Positions 8,431 through 17,205 of a stretch of 64,000 bases of DNA are shown piece after piece; the first letter of the stretch is position 1, and each line of letters begins with the position of its first letter. Position numbers and translations under genes: made by a program. The stretch lies in NCBI RefSeq assembly GCF_900114475.1, contig NZ_FOTE01000005.1, positions 310,001-374,000 of the forward strand, read 5' to 3'. This DNA comes from Paenibacillus sp. 1_12. GTDB taxonomy: Bacteria > Bacillota > Bacilli > Paenibacillales > NBRC-103111. The notes below the pieces were generated by a model. It saw only the letters and a list, made by a program, of their open reading frames with translations, was not told the DNA's origin and ran no database searches.

Positions 8431-9617
8431 GAATGCAGTACTCCCAATTGAAGTCCAATGGTGCGGATTTGCTCGGCGGCATCAGTCAGTTCAATATCCG
8501 TATGAGCAGCTGATAATGAAAAGCGAATTCGTGCTGTACCATCCGGCACAGTTGGTGGGCGGATGGCGGCGGCGGCGATACCTGCCGATTCAAGAGCGCT
8601 GCTGAAGCGCAAGGCCGTAGCGTTATCACCGACGAGCACAGGTACTATTGGAGAGTCACCTATAGCAATTGTAAAACCTGCAGTGCAAAGTGCGGATCGA
8701 AATAACCTGCTTGCTTCGTAAAGCCGTTCTCGGCGCCAATGTTCACCTTGTATCAAAACTAACGCCTTTGATATACCAGCTACGACAGATGGAGGCAGTG
8801 CCGTTGAATAAATGAAGGGTCTTGCCTTATTCACCAGCCAGCGAATTAGCGTGTGGGTGCCGCAGATATAAGCGCCGTAGACACCGAACGACTTGCTAAA
8901 CGTTCCCATATGAATATCCACATCATTCTGCATCCCGAGCTCATGGCATAATCCCTCGCCGCGCAGCCCATAAATCCCTCCGCTGTGTGCCTCGTCCACC
9001 ATCAGCATAGCTCCGTATTCCCGTTTGATTGAAGCGAGCTCAAGCAGAGGCGCTTGGTCACCATCCATCGAGAAGACGGCGTCTGTAACGATCAACTTTC
9101 GCCGTTTATCTTGATATCGTTGTAATAATGATCGCAAATGCTCCATATCGTTATGACGGTACCGAGCATGCTCCGCGCGGCTCAATATAATACCGTCAAC
9201 AATGCTGGCATGGTTCAATTGATCACTGAAAACAACATCACCCCGGTTTACTAGCGCACTAATAACACCTGAATTAGCCATATATCCATTCGCAAAAACA
9301 AGCGCTGCCTCCCGATTCTGCCAATCAGCCAGTGATGCTTCAAGATGGCTATAAGGAGGCCGGTTGCCTGTCACAAGGCGTGAAGCTCCGGAGCCAGCTC
9401 CTTCGGTGAGCAGTGCCTTGCGCATCGTATCAATAATACCTGGATGTTGGGCAAGTCCCAGGTAGTCATTGGAGGACATATTGAGCAGTAATCTTCCTCT
9501 ACTCTCTGTATAGCCAGGTGCTTCGCAGACCGGGCTACTTTCACGCAGAGAACGTTCCAACGTAGCGTCAGCCCATATTTCTAATTCCCTTTCGATCCAG
9601 TTTATAATTATCACCAC
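8427..9617 (-). CDS. bioF: 8-amino-7-oxononanoate synthase BioF
   Basis: Roughly 390-residue PLP-dependent alpha-oxoamine synthase joining pimeloyl thioester and L-alanine to give KAPA. Visible motifs: SSNDYLGL near residue 48, SRLVTGN around 80, DEAHSGG (PLP Asp and His, around 210) and the Schiff-base Lys in GTFSKSFG (around 238). The exact start is unclear: the only nearby canonical codons are the two GTGs at 9617 and 9614, which are part of the AAGGTGGTG ribosome-binding-site-like stretch immediately after the bioB stop. Translation may be coupled to bioB or use a rarer start codon. Confidence 0.92.
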   Translation of the reverse strand: MVIIINWIERELEIWADATLERSLRESSPVCEAPGYTESRGRLLLNMSSNDYLGLAQHPGIIDTMRKALLTEGAGSGASRLVTGNRPPYSHLEASLADWQNREAALVFANGYMANSGVISALVNRGDVVFSDQLNHASIVDGIILSRAEHARYRHNDMEHLRSLLQRYQDKRRKLIVTDAVFSMDGDQAPLLELASIKREYGAMLMVDEAHSGGIYGLRGEGLCHELGMQNDVDIHMGTFSKSFGVYGAYICGTHTLIRWLVNKARPFIYSTALPPSVVAGISKALVLIQGEHWRRERLYEASRLFRSALCTAGFTIAIGDSPIVPVLVGDNATALRFSSALESAGIAAAAIRPPTVPDGTARIRFSLSAAHTDIELTDAAEQIRTIGLQLGVLHS

Positions 9618-9618
9618 C

Positions 9619-10617
9619 TTAAACCGCGTTTAATTCAATCTCAAAGCCTAAATCTTCAATAATTTGATGATCAGCCGTAACGTCTTGGCCTGTTGTCGTT
9701 AAATAATCTCCTACAAATAGTGAATTTGCAGCGTACAGAGACAGAGGCTGTAGAGTGCGGAGGTTGACCTCACGACCACCCGCAACGCGGATTTCTTTGG
9801 AAGGACAAATGAAACGAAACAAAGCCAGTACCTTCAACGCTTTCATCGACGGTGTGCGGCCTGCTTTTTCCAAAGGGGTTCCCGGAATTGCATGCAGGAA
9901 ATTAATCGGAATCGAATCCGCATCAAGCTCTCGAAGTGCATAAGCCATTTCAACAATTTCTTGATTGGTCTCGTTCATGCCGATAATGACACCGGAGCAT
10001 GGAGACATGCCATGGGTCTTCACCTTTTCCATGGTTTCAACACGTTGATCGTAGGTATGAGTCGTGGTAATAGATGGATAATTGGCCTTGCTAGTATTCA
10101 AATTGTGGTTGTAACGATGTACGCCCGCTTCTGCAAGACGTTCGGCTTGATCGTCCTTGAGAATTCCCAAACAAGCACAAATTTTTAGTGGCATCGTTTC
10201 ACGAATTTCTCTAACCGCGTCCACCACTTGATCCAGCTCTTTGTCTGTTGGGCCTTTCCCTGCTGCTACGATGCAATAGGTTCCAGCTTTGCGCAGCATG
10301 GCTTCACGTGCACCGGCAAGCAATGTGGCTTTATCAAGAATGGTATACTTTTTAACTGGAGCCGTCGAAACGATAGATTGTGAGCAATAGCCGCAGTCTT
10401 CGGGGCAAAGTCCACTTTTGGCATTAATGATCATGTTCAGTTTCACTTTATTGCCGTAAAAATGTTTTCTCACAGTGAACGCAGCGTGCATTAACAGCAG
10501 TACCTCTTCATTGTCGGCTTCGAGCACAGCGAGCCCTTCCCCTAACGTTAAGCATGTACCATTTATCGCTTTCTGGGCAAGCGTTTGCCACTTCGTTTCG
10601 ATTGCTATTGTGGTCAT
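9619..10617 (-). CDS. bioB: biotin synthase BioB
   Basis: Radical-SAM enzyme that inserts sulfur into dethiobiotin. The CxxxCxxC cluster motif is in SGLCPEDCGYCSQS (around residue 62-76). Further conserved blocks are KICACLG, the YNHNLNTSKANYPSITTTHTY segment region, and RVAGGREVNLR near the C-terminus. Length about 332, normal for BioB. Three in-frame ATGs occur (10626, 10623 and 10617). The last is taken because GGAAGG is 9 bases upstream, although the first makes an ATGA overlap with the bioD stop. Confidence 0.95.
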   Translation of the reverse strand: MTTIAIETKWQTLAQKAINGTCLTLGEGLAVLEADNEEVLLLMHAAFTVRKHFYGNKVKLNMIINAKSGLCPEDCGYCSQSIVSTAPVKKYTILDKATLLAGAREAMLRKAGTYCIVAAGKGPTDKELDQVVDAVREIRETMPLKICACLGILKDDQAERLAEAGVHRYNHNLNTSKANYPSITTTHTYDQRVETMEKVKTHGMSPCSGVIIGMNETNQEIVEMAYALRELDADSIPINFLHAIPGTPLEKAGRTPSMKALKVLALFRFICPSKEIRVAGGREVNLRTLQPLSLYAANSLFVGDYLTTTGQDVTADHQIIEDLGFEIELNAV

Positions 10618-10622
10618 CTCCA

Positions 10623-11369
10623 TCATCCTTCCATAAGTTGAACTGCTAACGCCTGTCTGATTGGCGCGAATTGTATTGTTTTTCGTATGGTATGTATCAG
10701 CGTTTCTGAATTCGCTTCGGCATGCAACCGGGGGAATCGACCGAGGACCTTAAGACCGCTATATTGTTCGATGAGTTCCGCATTCGCAGCAACGCTTGGA
10801 TCATCATGCAGCTCACATAATTCGCCGTCATTCATGATGATGCCTACAATCGGAACTCCTAGATTCCTCAGGAAAGTCACCGTCAGAAGGGTGTGGTTAA
10901 TCGTACCCAGGCCGGAACGGGCTACAATCAGTGCAGGGATACGAAGCTCCGCAATCAAGTCTGCTACTAGCGCGGTATCGGTTAAAGGAACAGCGACGCC
11001 TCCTGCACCTTCGATGAGCAGCGCTTCGTACCGTTGAATAAGCGGTATACCTGCAGCGATCAACTTATCCAGCGTAAGCGTGACACCTGCCTGCTTGGCG
11101 GCAAGCAGTGGTGTAAGCGGAGCTTCAAATGTAAATGGTGCCACCGCCTCGGGTCTTTCATGAATTCCTGTGCTTTTCAGCAGCCGTTCAGCATCGGTAA
11201 TTCCGCTGCCAAGTAATACGCCGGTTTGAACCGGCTTCCAGACACCAACATTGAGCCCTTCGGCGCGTAGCATAGCGGTAATCGCTGCCGTTATAATCGT
11301 CTTGCCAATCCCAGTGTCCGTTCCAGTTATAAATAATCCACGTATAGATGCAGCGTTCACTTTGGACAT
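10623..11369 (-). CDS. bioD: ATP-dependent dethiobiotin synthetase BioD
   Basis: 248 residues with the P-loop-like [15 protein letters not shown] at residues 15-30, KPVQTG (substrate-contacting Lys), the [13 protein letters not shown] motif around 120, and MND near 185. It closes the ureido ring of DAPA with CO2 and ATP. It overlaps the bioA end by 13 bases and its stop overlaps the first bioB ATG, so it is embedded in a tightly packed operon. Confidence 0.95.
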   Translation of the reverse strand: MSKVNAASIRGLFITGTDTGIGKTIITAAITAMLRAEGLNVGVWKPVQTGVLLGSGITDAERLLKSTGIHERPEAVAPFTFEAPLTPLLAAKQAGVTLTLDKLIAAGIPLIQRYEALLIEGAGGVAVPLTDTALVADLIAELRIPALIVARSGLGTINHTLLTVTFLRNLGVPIVGIIMNDGELCELHDDPSVAANAELIEQYSGLKVLGRFPRLHAEANSETLIHTIRKTIQFAPIRQALAVQLMEG

Positions 11370-12727
11370 GTAACTGAGCCACCTTCGGTGATGCTAATTA
11401 TCGATTCTGACAAAATATGCGTCATTTCATCCAATTCTGCTTCTGTGCTGACTAGTGGAGGGATAAAGACGATTACATTGCCGAGCGGTCTCGTCAGCAT
11501 TCCAAGTTCTCTGGCCCGCAAACTCGTACGAACACCGATTCGTTCCTCCCAATCATACGGCTCGCGTGAAGTTTTATTACGAACGAGCTCGATTCCAATC
11601 ATCAGTCCCTTTTGCCGAATATCACCAACATGCGGACGAGCTTTAAGCGCTGCGAGCTTTTGTTCTACAAATGATGCCTTAGCTTTTACGCCTTCAACTA
11701 TGTTTCGCTCTGCAAACAGCTTCAGGCTGGCCAAAGCAACGGCACAGCCCAGCGGATTTCCTGTGAAGGAATGACCGTGGAAAAATGTTTTTTGTTCCTC
11801 ATAATCAGCATAAAACGCGTCGTAGATCTCATCAGTCGCAAGCGTCGCTGCCACAGGCAAATAACCGCCCGTAAGACCTTTTCCAATGACCATCAAATCA
11901 GGTGAAACGTCTTCAAGATCACAGGCGAACATTGCGCCAGTCCGACCAAAACCGGTAGCCACCTCGTCAGCGATAAGCAAGACGTTATGCTTGCGGCATA
12001 ACGCAGCCATTTCTCGTAAGCAGCCCGACGGCATAACAATAATGCCGCCAGCCCCTTGCACAATCGGCTCCACAATGAGAGCTGCAAGCTGATCTGCTTG
12101 CGTTTCGAGCAAATTACGGAGTGCGGCTAACGTAGCTTCCATGGCCTCCGCCTCACCACCTTCATGGCGATAAGCGTACGGATATGGAATAACATGAGAT
12201 GGAAACAGCATCGGGCGAAACACGTCATGGTAGAGCGGAATGGCACCAACACTCACCGCGCCAATTGTATCTCCGTGATACGCCTGATTCATGGTTATAA
12301 ACTTCGTTTTCCCCCTTATCCCCCGGTTATGCCAATATTGAAATGCCATTTTGATCGCAATTTCAACACCGGTTGCTCCAGAATCCGAATAAAACACTTT
12401 TGTTAATCCTTGTGGGGCGATCTCCACCAGCTTTTCTGCAAGCTCGATTGCAGGTACATTAGCCATTCCAAGCAGGGTAGAGTGCGCAACACGCCCTAAC
12501 TGGTCCGTGATAGCCTGATTCAGCTCAGGAACGTTATGTCCGTGTACATTAAGCCAAACCGAGGAGAAGCCGTCATAATAAGCTCGTCCATGAACGTCAA
12601 ACAGCATGATCCCTTCGCTGCGCTCAATAATGAGCGGGCCAGAGTTATTGTAGTCTTTCATCTGAGTAAAAGGATGCCATAAATGAGCCTTATCGATAGC
12701 AGCAAGCTGTTCGAAATATGTTGTCAC
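11357..12727 (-). CDS. bioA: adenosylmethionine-8-amino-7-oxononanoate aminotransferase BioA
   Basis: About 456 residues, class III aminotransferase converting KAPA to DAPA using SAM as amino donor. Visible: [12 protein letters not shown] at the N-terminus, [40 protein letters not shown] (PLP Asp) and the PLP Lys in [10 protein letters not shown]. The GTG at 12727 is chosen: GGTGG lies 8 bases upstream, while any upstream in-frame start would place coding sequence inside the BirA operator. First gene of the six-gene bio operon. Confidence 0.94.
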   Translation of the reverse strand: MTTYFEQLAAIDKAHLWHPFTQMKDYNNSGPLIIERSEGIMLFDVHGRAYYDGFSSVWLNVHGHNVPELNQAITDQLGRVAHSTLLGMANVPAIELAEKLVEIAPQGLTKVFYSDSGATGVEIAIKMAFQYWHNRGIRGKTKFITMNQAYHGDTIGAVSVGAIPLYHDVFRPMLFPSHVIPYPYAYRHEGGEAEAMEATLAALRNLLETQADQLAALIVEPIVQGAGGIIVMPSGCLREMAALCRKHNVLLIADEVATGFGRTGAMFACDLEDVSPDLMVIGKGLTGGYLPVAATLATDEIYDAFYADYEEQKTFFHGHSFTGNPLGCAVALASLKLFAERNIVEGVKAKASFVEQKLAALKARPHVGDIRQKGLMIGIELVRNKTSREPYDWEERIGVRTSLRARELGMLTRPLGNVIVFIPPLVSTEAELDEMTHILSESIISITEGGSVTCPK

Positions 12728-12757
12728 TAAAAAAACCACCATCCGTTTATCACTTCT

Positions 12758-12793
12758 ATTGTCAACCAAAATATATTAAAATAGGTTAACAAT
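12758..12793 (-). promoter_or_regulatory. BirA operator of the biotin operon
   Basis: ATTGTCAACC (12758-12767) and GGTTAACAAT (12784-12793) form an inverted repeat with a 16-bp AT-rich centre; only one position breaks symmetry. This matches the TTGTnAACC-N(14-16)-GGTTnACAA BirA signal known in Firmicutes. On the minus strand the centre contains TATATT, a plausible -10 element, so biotinyl-5'-AMP-bound BirA would block bioA transcription. The remaining bases 12794-12950 hold no gene that I can support. Confidence 0.88.
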
Positions 12794-12950
12794 AGAGTGC
12801 TGCCTATTTTAGCAGACGAGGATGTACTTGTAAAGGAAATTCAATTTTCTTGATTGAAGACCACCACCCTCATTTCGGATGAAATATCTTTTCCATACAG
12901 CAATATCAGTTATAAACATTTGATCACAGAATGTAATTATTACTAATATA

Positions 12951-13000
12951 AAAACTAAAAAATGCCATCTCCCCAAGAACAGCTTAGAAAGAATGGCATT
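12951..13000 (-). terminator. terminator of the DUF2306 gene
   Basis: AATGCCAT (12961-12968) pairs with ATGGCATT (12993-13000); on the minus strand the stem is followed by TTTTAGTTTT. It sits downstream of the minus-strand membrane protein gene ending at 13054. Confidence 0.65.
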
Positions 13001-13053
13001 TATTTCTCTTCACGATGAGCTCATGTATGAAACCCTGTAAATGATTTCAATAG

Positions 13054-13695
13054 CTATATTGAAGCCGCAGGCGGCTTCTTTTTAGCAGCTTTGGCACGAA
13101 TCATGGCTTCGATGACAAGCAGATTTGGAACCCAGCAAAGCCACGCTATAACCCGATATGCTTGCTCGAAATCGCCAAAAAGCATTGTAACCGGACCGAG
13201 CCAAATTCGGAGTGTAACCGCTGCAAAAGTGAGTGCGTAGCTGCGAAGCATCCATGCTTTATGTGCCTGTATGTTTTTGACCCTAATCTTGCGTAGGGCC
13301 ATCCAAGTGGTTGCCACCCAAAGTACATCCAACACGAAAAATCCAAGACCTGCGATCCAACCTCCTGTCGCAAAAAGAGTTAAGTATAGGTTCACAATTC
13401 CACTGACTGTTATCGAAACAACATATACATAACCCAGCAATCTGTGCTGACGTACCCTTGCCTTTGATTGTTTCATAAAAATTTGAAATGGTCCTATGAT
13501 AAGGGCTAACGTGGCCGTCACTATATGGGCATACAGTACATACAACCATGGAGTGAGGTGAAAATCCGGCTTTTGCAGTTTGAAACCAACAAGTCCAGTG
13601 TGATGAGCAGCAAATACTCCATACTGAACAATGGCATATCCCGCAATTGCAAATGACAAAACAAAAACGAGTGCGCGAATGACTTTTTCCCCCAT
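13054..13695 (-). CDS. DUF2306 family membrane protein
   Basis: About 213 residues with six to seven hydrophobic segments, starting ALVFVLSFAIAGYAIV, then WLYVLYAHIVTATLALIIGPFQI, followed by the conserved HRLLGYVYV motif and the AHKAWMLRSYALTFAAVTLRI motif. The order AHI, HRLLGY and HKAWM, with several conserved histidines, is that of the DUF2306 family, related in layout to haem-binding b-type membrane proteins, but no function is established. The start at 13695 is preceded by GAGAGG; an upstream in-frame extension lacks a site. The last codons form a GC-rich palindrome (13061-13078). Confidence 0.82.
   Translation of the reverse strand: MGEKVIRALVFVLSFAIAGYAIVQYGVFAAHHTGLVGFKLQKPDFHLTPWLYVLYAHIVTATLALIIGPFQIFMKQSKARVRQHRLLGYVYVVSITVSGIVNLYLTLFATGGWIAGLGFFVLDVLWVATTWMALRKIRVKNIQAHKAWMLRSYALTFAAVTLRIWLGPVTMLFGDFEQAYRVIAWLCWVPNLLVIEAMIRAKAAKKKPPAASI
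13061..13078. repeat. GC-rich palindrome at the 3' end of the DUF2306 gene
   Basis: GAAGCCGC-AG-GCGGCTTC is a near-perfect 18-bp palindrome covering the PPAAS codons just before the stop. On the plus strand it is followed by TTTTT, but no plus-strand gene precedes it. Confidence 0.5.
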
Positions 13696-13979
13696 AGCTA
13701 GTACCTCTCTTCTCTTAATTAAGCATCGGGAGAGCATATAGCGAAGCCACTCCCAATTTGGGTCGTTGAACATAGAATGATTTGAAATTGAAGTGTTCTA
13801 TGCTATTAATTTTAAAGATTACTGTATAGGTAACCAATTATGCGGCTTCAACGAGCCTCCTAATTAGATACCAATAAAGGTTATTATGCATCCAGTTATG
13901 TATGTAAATTCCTATAATATATTTTCTATAAACCCTGGCATTTCCCTGCTCTAATGTAACAACGAACATCGTAAAAATC
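13696..13979. other. intergenic region without a recognised gene
   Basis: AT-rich stretch upstream of the DUF2306 gene. No reading frame with a ribosome binding site, tRNA or riboswitch pattern was found; it presumably holds the DUF2306 promoter, which I could not place securely. Confidence 0.4.
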
Positions 13980-13980
13980 A

Positions 13981-14013
13981 AAAAAAAGAGCCTCAGTAAC
14001 GCAAAGCAGGCTC
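13981..14013 (-). terminator. terminator of the DUF2935-like gene
   Basis: GAGCCT (13988-13993) pairs with AGGCTC (14008-14013); on the minus strand the stem is followed by seven T residues (A-run 13981-13987). Confidence 0.85.
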
Positions 14014-14025
14014 CACATTCGTATT

Positions 14026-14466
14026 CTATTGTGTTGGCACCTCAACCTCGTAGAGCACCGCTTGGGCGATGCCAATAAAATATTCCGATTCGCGGCGGAT
14101 GTGATTTAATACAGTTATTGCAGTAGGGTTGCTTTTCAAAGCTGTGCTATCAGTACCCAATTGATTTAATAATTGAATAAACTGCTCACTCTGTCTCCTT
14201 GCAAATAAAACCAACTCCATAATTTGTTTGTAAACTTCATCGCTTACTTTATTCTCCATGCGCCCAACCCATTCAATATAACGAACAAACATCGCTTGTG
14301 TTCGTGCAAGCGCTTGTTCCCATGCTTGCAATGCTTCCACATACGGCTGCTCCAAATTGGGTACTAAGGCTCGAATCACATCCGTATGTTCGGTTTCCTG
14401 CAACTTCCAAAATTCTCCTTCGTCGAGAATTCGCAGTGGCATTCTATCCCCGTAATCAAAACGCAT
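14026..14466 (-). CDS. DUF2935-like protein (single domain)
   Basis: About 146 residues, all-helical. It contains EGEFWKLQETEHTDVIRALVP and ESEYFIGIAQAVL, which match the helix patterns of the DUF2935 family of Bacillus and Clostridium; many members have two such units, and this one has one. The conserved His and Glu residues could bind metal in a ferritin-like bundle, but no function is proved. The ATG at 14466 is behind GGAGG at 9 bases; the longer start at 14493 is less likely. A terminator follows directly. Confidence 0.72.
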   Translation of the reverse strand: MRFDYGDRMPLRILDEGEFWKLQETEHTDVIRALVPNLEQPYVEALQAWEQALARTQAMFVRYIEWVGRMENKVSDEVYKQIMELVLFARRQSEQFIQLLNQLGTDSTALKSNPTAITVLNHIRRESEYFIGIAQAVLYEVEVPTQ

Positions 14467-14565
14467 CCATAAATACCTCCGTTTACTCATCATTTCATAG
14501 ATGTATTCTATTGTGAATAAGGAGGATATATGTCTTGATCCAAGCTGAAACCTATTTTCCCATAC

Positions 14566-14603
14566 AAAAGGAGGGATACCGAATATGAATCCGGTATCCC
14601 TCC
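14566..14603 (-). terminator. terminator of the mur operon
   Basis: Perfect 12-bp arms GGAGGGATACCG (14570-14581) and CGGTATCCCTCC (14592-14603) with a 10-nt loop; on the minus strand a TTTTG run follows. It lies just downstream of the murQ stop. Confidence 0.9.
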
Positions 14604-14625
14604 TATGTATAGGGTAGGTGTGATG

Positions 14626-15543
14626 TTATGCCAGGTTTTCTTGTTCCAAAATACGAACCGCGTCTCCAAAATGACCGTTGCACTGCTCCAATACGGCCAA
14701 AGCCCTATTCGCATCGACTGCAAACTTGATCATCAAAATAGCTACTCGTGCTTCTCCATCTGCCTGCTGAGTATACGCAGCAGCCTTCTCGTGATCAACA
14801 CCGGTCGCTTCACCGACAATCCGTATGACACGATCGCGCAGCTTTTCGTTCGTCGCCTGAACATTGACCATCAAGTTCCCGTATACTTTGCCGAGCTTGA
14901 TCATCACTGTTGTCGTGATCATATTGAGCACTAACTTCGTTGCGGTGCCAGCCTTAAGTCGTGTCGATCCGGTAACGACCTCAGGGCCAACCGGCACTTC
15001 TATCGCATACTCAGCCGCTGCACTCAACTGTGCATTGTTATTGCAGGATATGCTGGCCGTACATGCACCCATCGCCCGAGCGCGATGAATCGCCCCGATA
15101 ACAAAAGGGGTGTTACCACTCGCAGCTATACCTACCAATGCATCGTCTACTGTCAGGCAGGCTTCGATTTCCCTCGCACCTGCTTCGGCATCATCCTCCG
15201 CATTTTCGATAGCGGTCATAATTGCAGCTGGCCCGCCAGCGATGATCCCTGTGACCAGCTCACGGTTAACGCCAAATGTAGGTGGACATTCCGAAGCATC
15301 AAGGATGCCGAGTCTCCCGCTTGTTCCTGCTCCTATATAAAACAACCTGCCGCCTTTGTTCATCACTTCGACAATAGCTTCAATAGCCTTCCCGATTTGC
15401 GGGAGTGCTTGCTGTACGGAAAGTGCAACAGTCTGATCTTCAGCATTCATGATTTGAATAATATCCAGCACATTCATTTTATCCAACTGGCCGGTCTTCT
15501 CATTTCTTTGTTCCGTAATGGATTGACTCTCGATGTTATTCAA
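14626..15543 (-). CDS. murQ: N-acetylmuramic acid 6-phosphate etherase MurQ
   Basis: About 305 residues, a SIS-domain lyase that splits the D-lactyl ether of MurNAc-6-P to give GlcNAc-6-P. The diagnostic segment GAGTSGRLGILDASECPPTFG lies around residues 55-75 and the second SIS part ELVTGIIAGG and GNTPFVIGA follow; ATKLVLNMITT is near residue 205. The TTG at 15543 is chosen because AGGAGG is 10 bases upstream. The gene overlaps the kinase gene by 8 bases. Part of the cell-wall amino-sugar recycling locus. Confidence 0.94.
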   Translation of the reverse strand: MNNIESQSITEQRNEKTGQLDKMNVLDIIQIMNAEDQTVALSVQQALPQIGKAIEAIVEVMNKGGRLFYIGAGTSGRLGILDASECPPTFGVNRELVTGIIAGGPAAIMTAIENAEDDAEAGAREIEACLTVDDALVGIAASGNTPFVIGAIHRARAMGACTASISCNNNAQLSAAAEYAIEVPVGPEVVTGSTRLKAGTATKLVLNMITTTVMIKLGKVYGNLMVNVQATNEKLRDRVIRIVGEATGVDHEKAAAYTQQADGEARVAILMIKFAVDANRALAVLEQCNGHFGDAVRILEQENLA

Positions 15544-16339
15544 CTTGTAATTTCCTCCTTGTCTCCCACACACGAATTTTTATTTTCATTGAATCCGTTA
15601 TTGCAATTCCCGCTTGTTTAAGTGCAAGCACATAACAGCCTGTTACAGGCGATACCTCAAGCTTACTTACCTTTAGCCTGCTTGTCTGTATCAGATCCTG
15701 CGATTCGAACAAGATTTGAAACCATCTATCCGAGAACAACCCTCCGCTAAGCAACAACGGCAGGTCCGACAGATGCTGACCAGAATGTAATTGCTGCAGC
15801 TTTTTTTGGGCGGTTATTGCGATTTGTGCTAAATCCCCGACTGCCTTTTCAGCTATCTTTAGAGCGACTTCGTCACCTAACAAGTATCCCCAACCCCCGA
15901 CACGAACATGGACAGAGGCTTCAGGTACAAAGCCGTATGCTATGGAACCCGTTCCCGAGATCAACACAATCCCCGCTTCTCCCCATGTACCGGCAGATAA
16001 CGCAGTAATCGCATCATTGTGCACTGTGATCACAACCGAAGCCGGCAGCTTTCCTTCGAACAATGAAAGAATTTGCACTTTATCTTCTGGTCGATCTGAC
16101 CCTGCCAAGCCAAGAAAAACACCTTTTAGCTGTGTCACACTACTGTCGGACAATTCCAATACTTGTTGAATCAATGACAGCAATACTTCCTGTACCGCTT
16201 CCCTGGAGTTGGACTTGATACTGCTGGATGCCCCATAGCATACGGCCAGAACATTGCCTAAGCCATCACCAATCATACAGGCTGTTTTCGTACCGCCGCC
16301 GTCAATTCCAATAAACCTGATTTCTTTACTTGACGGCAC
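15536..16339 (-). CDS. N-acetylglucosamine/N-acetylmuramic acid kinase-like protein with internal deletion
   Basis: 267 residues of the BadF/BadG ATPase (GlcNAc kinase, MurK-like) family; intact members have about 320-340. GIDGGGTKTACMIGDG (phosphate 1, residues 11-26), GLAGSDRP, NDAITAL, LISGTGSIAYGF and GGWGYLLGDE are all present. After GDE the sequence jumps directly to VALKIAEKAVGDLAQ, a segment that in full-length homologues lies roughly 60-75 residues further on. The frame is kept. The missing block is part of the C-terminal ATPase lobe, so activity is doubtful. It starts at GTG overlapping the permease end by 14 bases. Confidence 0.82.
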   Translation of the reverse strand: MPSSKEIRFIGIDGGGTKTACMIGDGLGNVLAVCYGASSSIKSNSREAVQEVLLSLIQQVLELSDSSVTQLKGVFLGLAGSDRPEDKVQILSLFEGKLPASVVITVHNDAITALSAGTWGEAGIVLISGTGSIAYGFVPEASVHVRVGGWGYLLGDEVALKIAEKAVGDLAQIAITAQKKLQQLHSGQHLSDLPLLLSGGLFSDRWFQILFESQDLIQTSRLKVSKLEVSPVTGCYVLALKQAGIAITDSMKIKIRVWETRRKLQVE

Positions 16340-17150
16340 CGGCAGTCATCCCTTCCATAAATTGTTTGGAAGCTACAGCGAATAAAATAATCATCGGGAG
16401 GGAGGACAACGTCAGCCCGGCGAACAGTACGCTCCAATCGGTCGAATATTCACTGAACAGGGTAAGCATACCGACGGGGATTGTCTTTTTAACCTCATCC
16501 TGAATAAAAATTAAAGGAAAGAAGAAATCATTCCACACCGTAATAAAGTTCATAATCATGACCGTACCGAGCGCGGGCCGCATCAATGGAGCAATAATTT
16601 TCACCAGAATCCCCAAATCGGAACAGCCATCGATCTTCCCCGATTCCTCCAGTTCCTTCGGCAAGGTTCTGAAAAAACCAACCAGAATCAGTACGGACAT
16701 CGGAATGCCAATCGCCGTATATACGAAGATGAGGGAAAAGCTTGTGTTCATCAACCCGAGCGTTTTCATCAATATAAACAAGGGAACAATACCAAGCTTT
16801 ACCGGAATCATCATCCCAAGCAAGAAAAAGAAAAATAACGCAGGGTTCCACTTGAAATTAAATCTTGCAATATAAAACGACACCAATGCCCCCGATATGA
16901 GAATCAGCGCTACAGAAGTAACACTTACAAATACACTGTTCCAAAAATAATCGAAATAAGGCAATTGATCCAGTAATTTTCGATATGCATTAAAGGTCCA
17001 AATCTTCGGGAAAGCCATCGGGTTTTTAAAAATTTCAATGTTCGTTTTGAACGAAGACAGCAGCATCAGAAAGATCGGATACAGACTGACAACCGTAAAC
17101 AGTATGGCTATCGCATAGTGTCCAATACGTAATCCTTTGTGTTCTTTCAT
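16326..17150 (-). CDS. carbohydrate ABC transporter permease (MalG-like)
   Basis: About 274 residues with six predicted membrane helices beginning IGHYAIAILFTVVSLYPIFLMLLSSF. The cytoplasmic EAA loop is visible as EESGKIDGCSDLGILVKIIAPLMRPAL. The C-terminus MEGMTAGAVK is typical for MalG-type CUT1 permeases. With its partner permease and binding protein it forms an importer, presumably for MurNAc, a muropeptide or a disaccharide from the wall, judged from the neighbours. No ATPase gene is present here, so a shared MsmX-like ATPase must serve it. Confidence 0.9.
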   Translation of the reverse strand: MKEHKGLRIGHYAIAILFTVVSLYPIFLMLLSSFKTNIEIFKNPMAFPKIWTFNAYRKLLDQLPYFDYFWNSVFVSVTSVALILISGALVSFYIARFNFKWNPALFFFFLLGMMIPVKLGIVPLFILMKTLGLMNTSFSLIFVYTAIGIPMSVLILVGFFRTLPKELEESGKIDGCSDLGILVKIIAPLMRPALGTVMIMNFITVWNDFFFPLIFIQDEVKKTIPVGMLTLFSEYSTDWSVLFAGLTLSSLPMIILFAVASKQFMEGMTAGAVK

Positions 17151-17205
17151 CAAATCTCCTCACCTTTCATGAATGTATGAGAGCACAGCATAGATTGCAT
17201 TCCGC

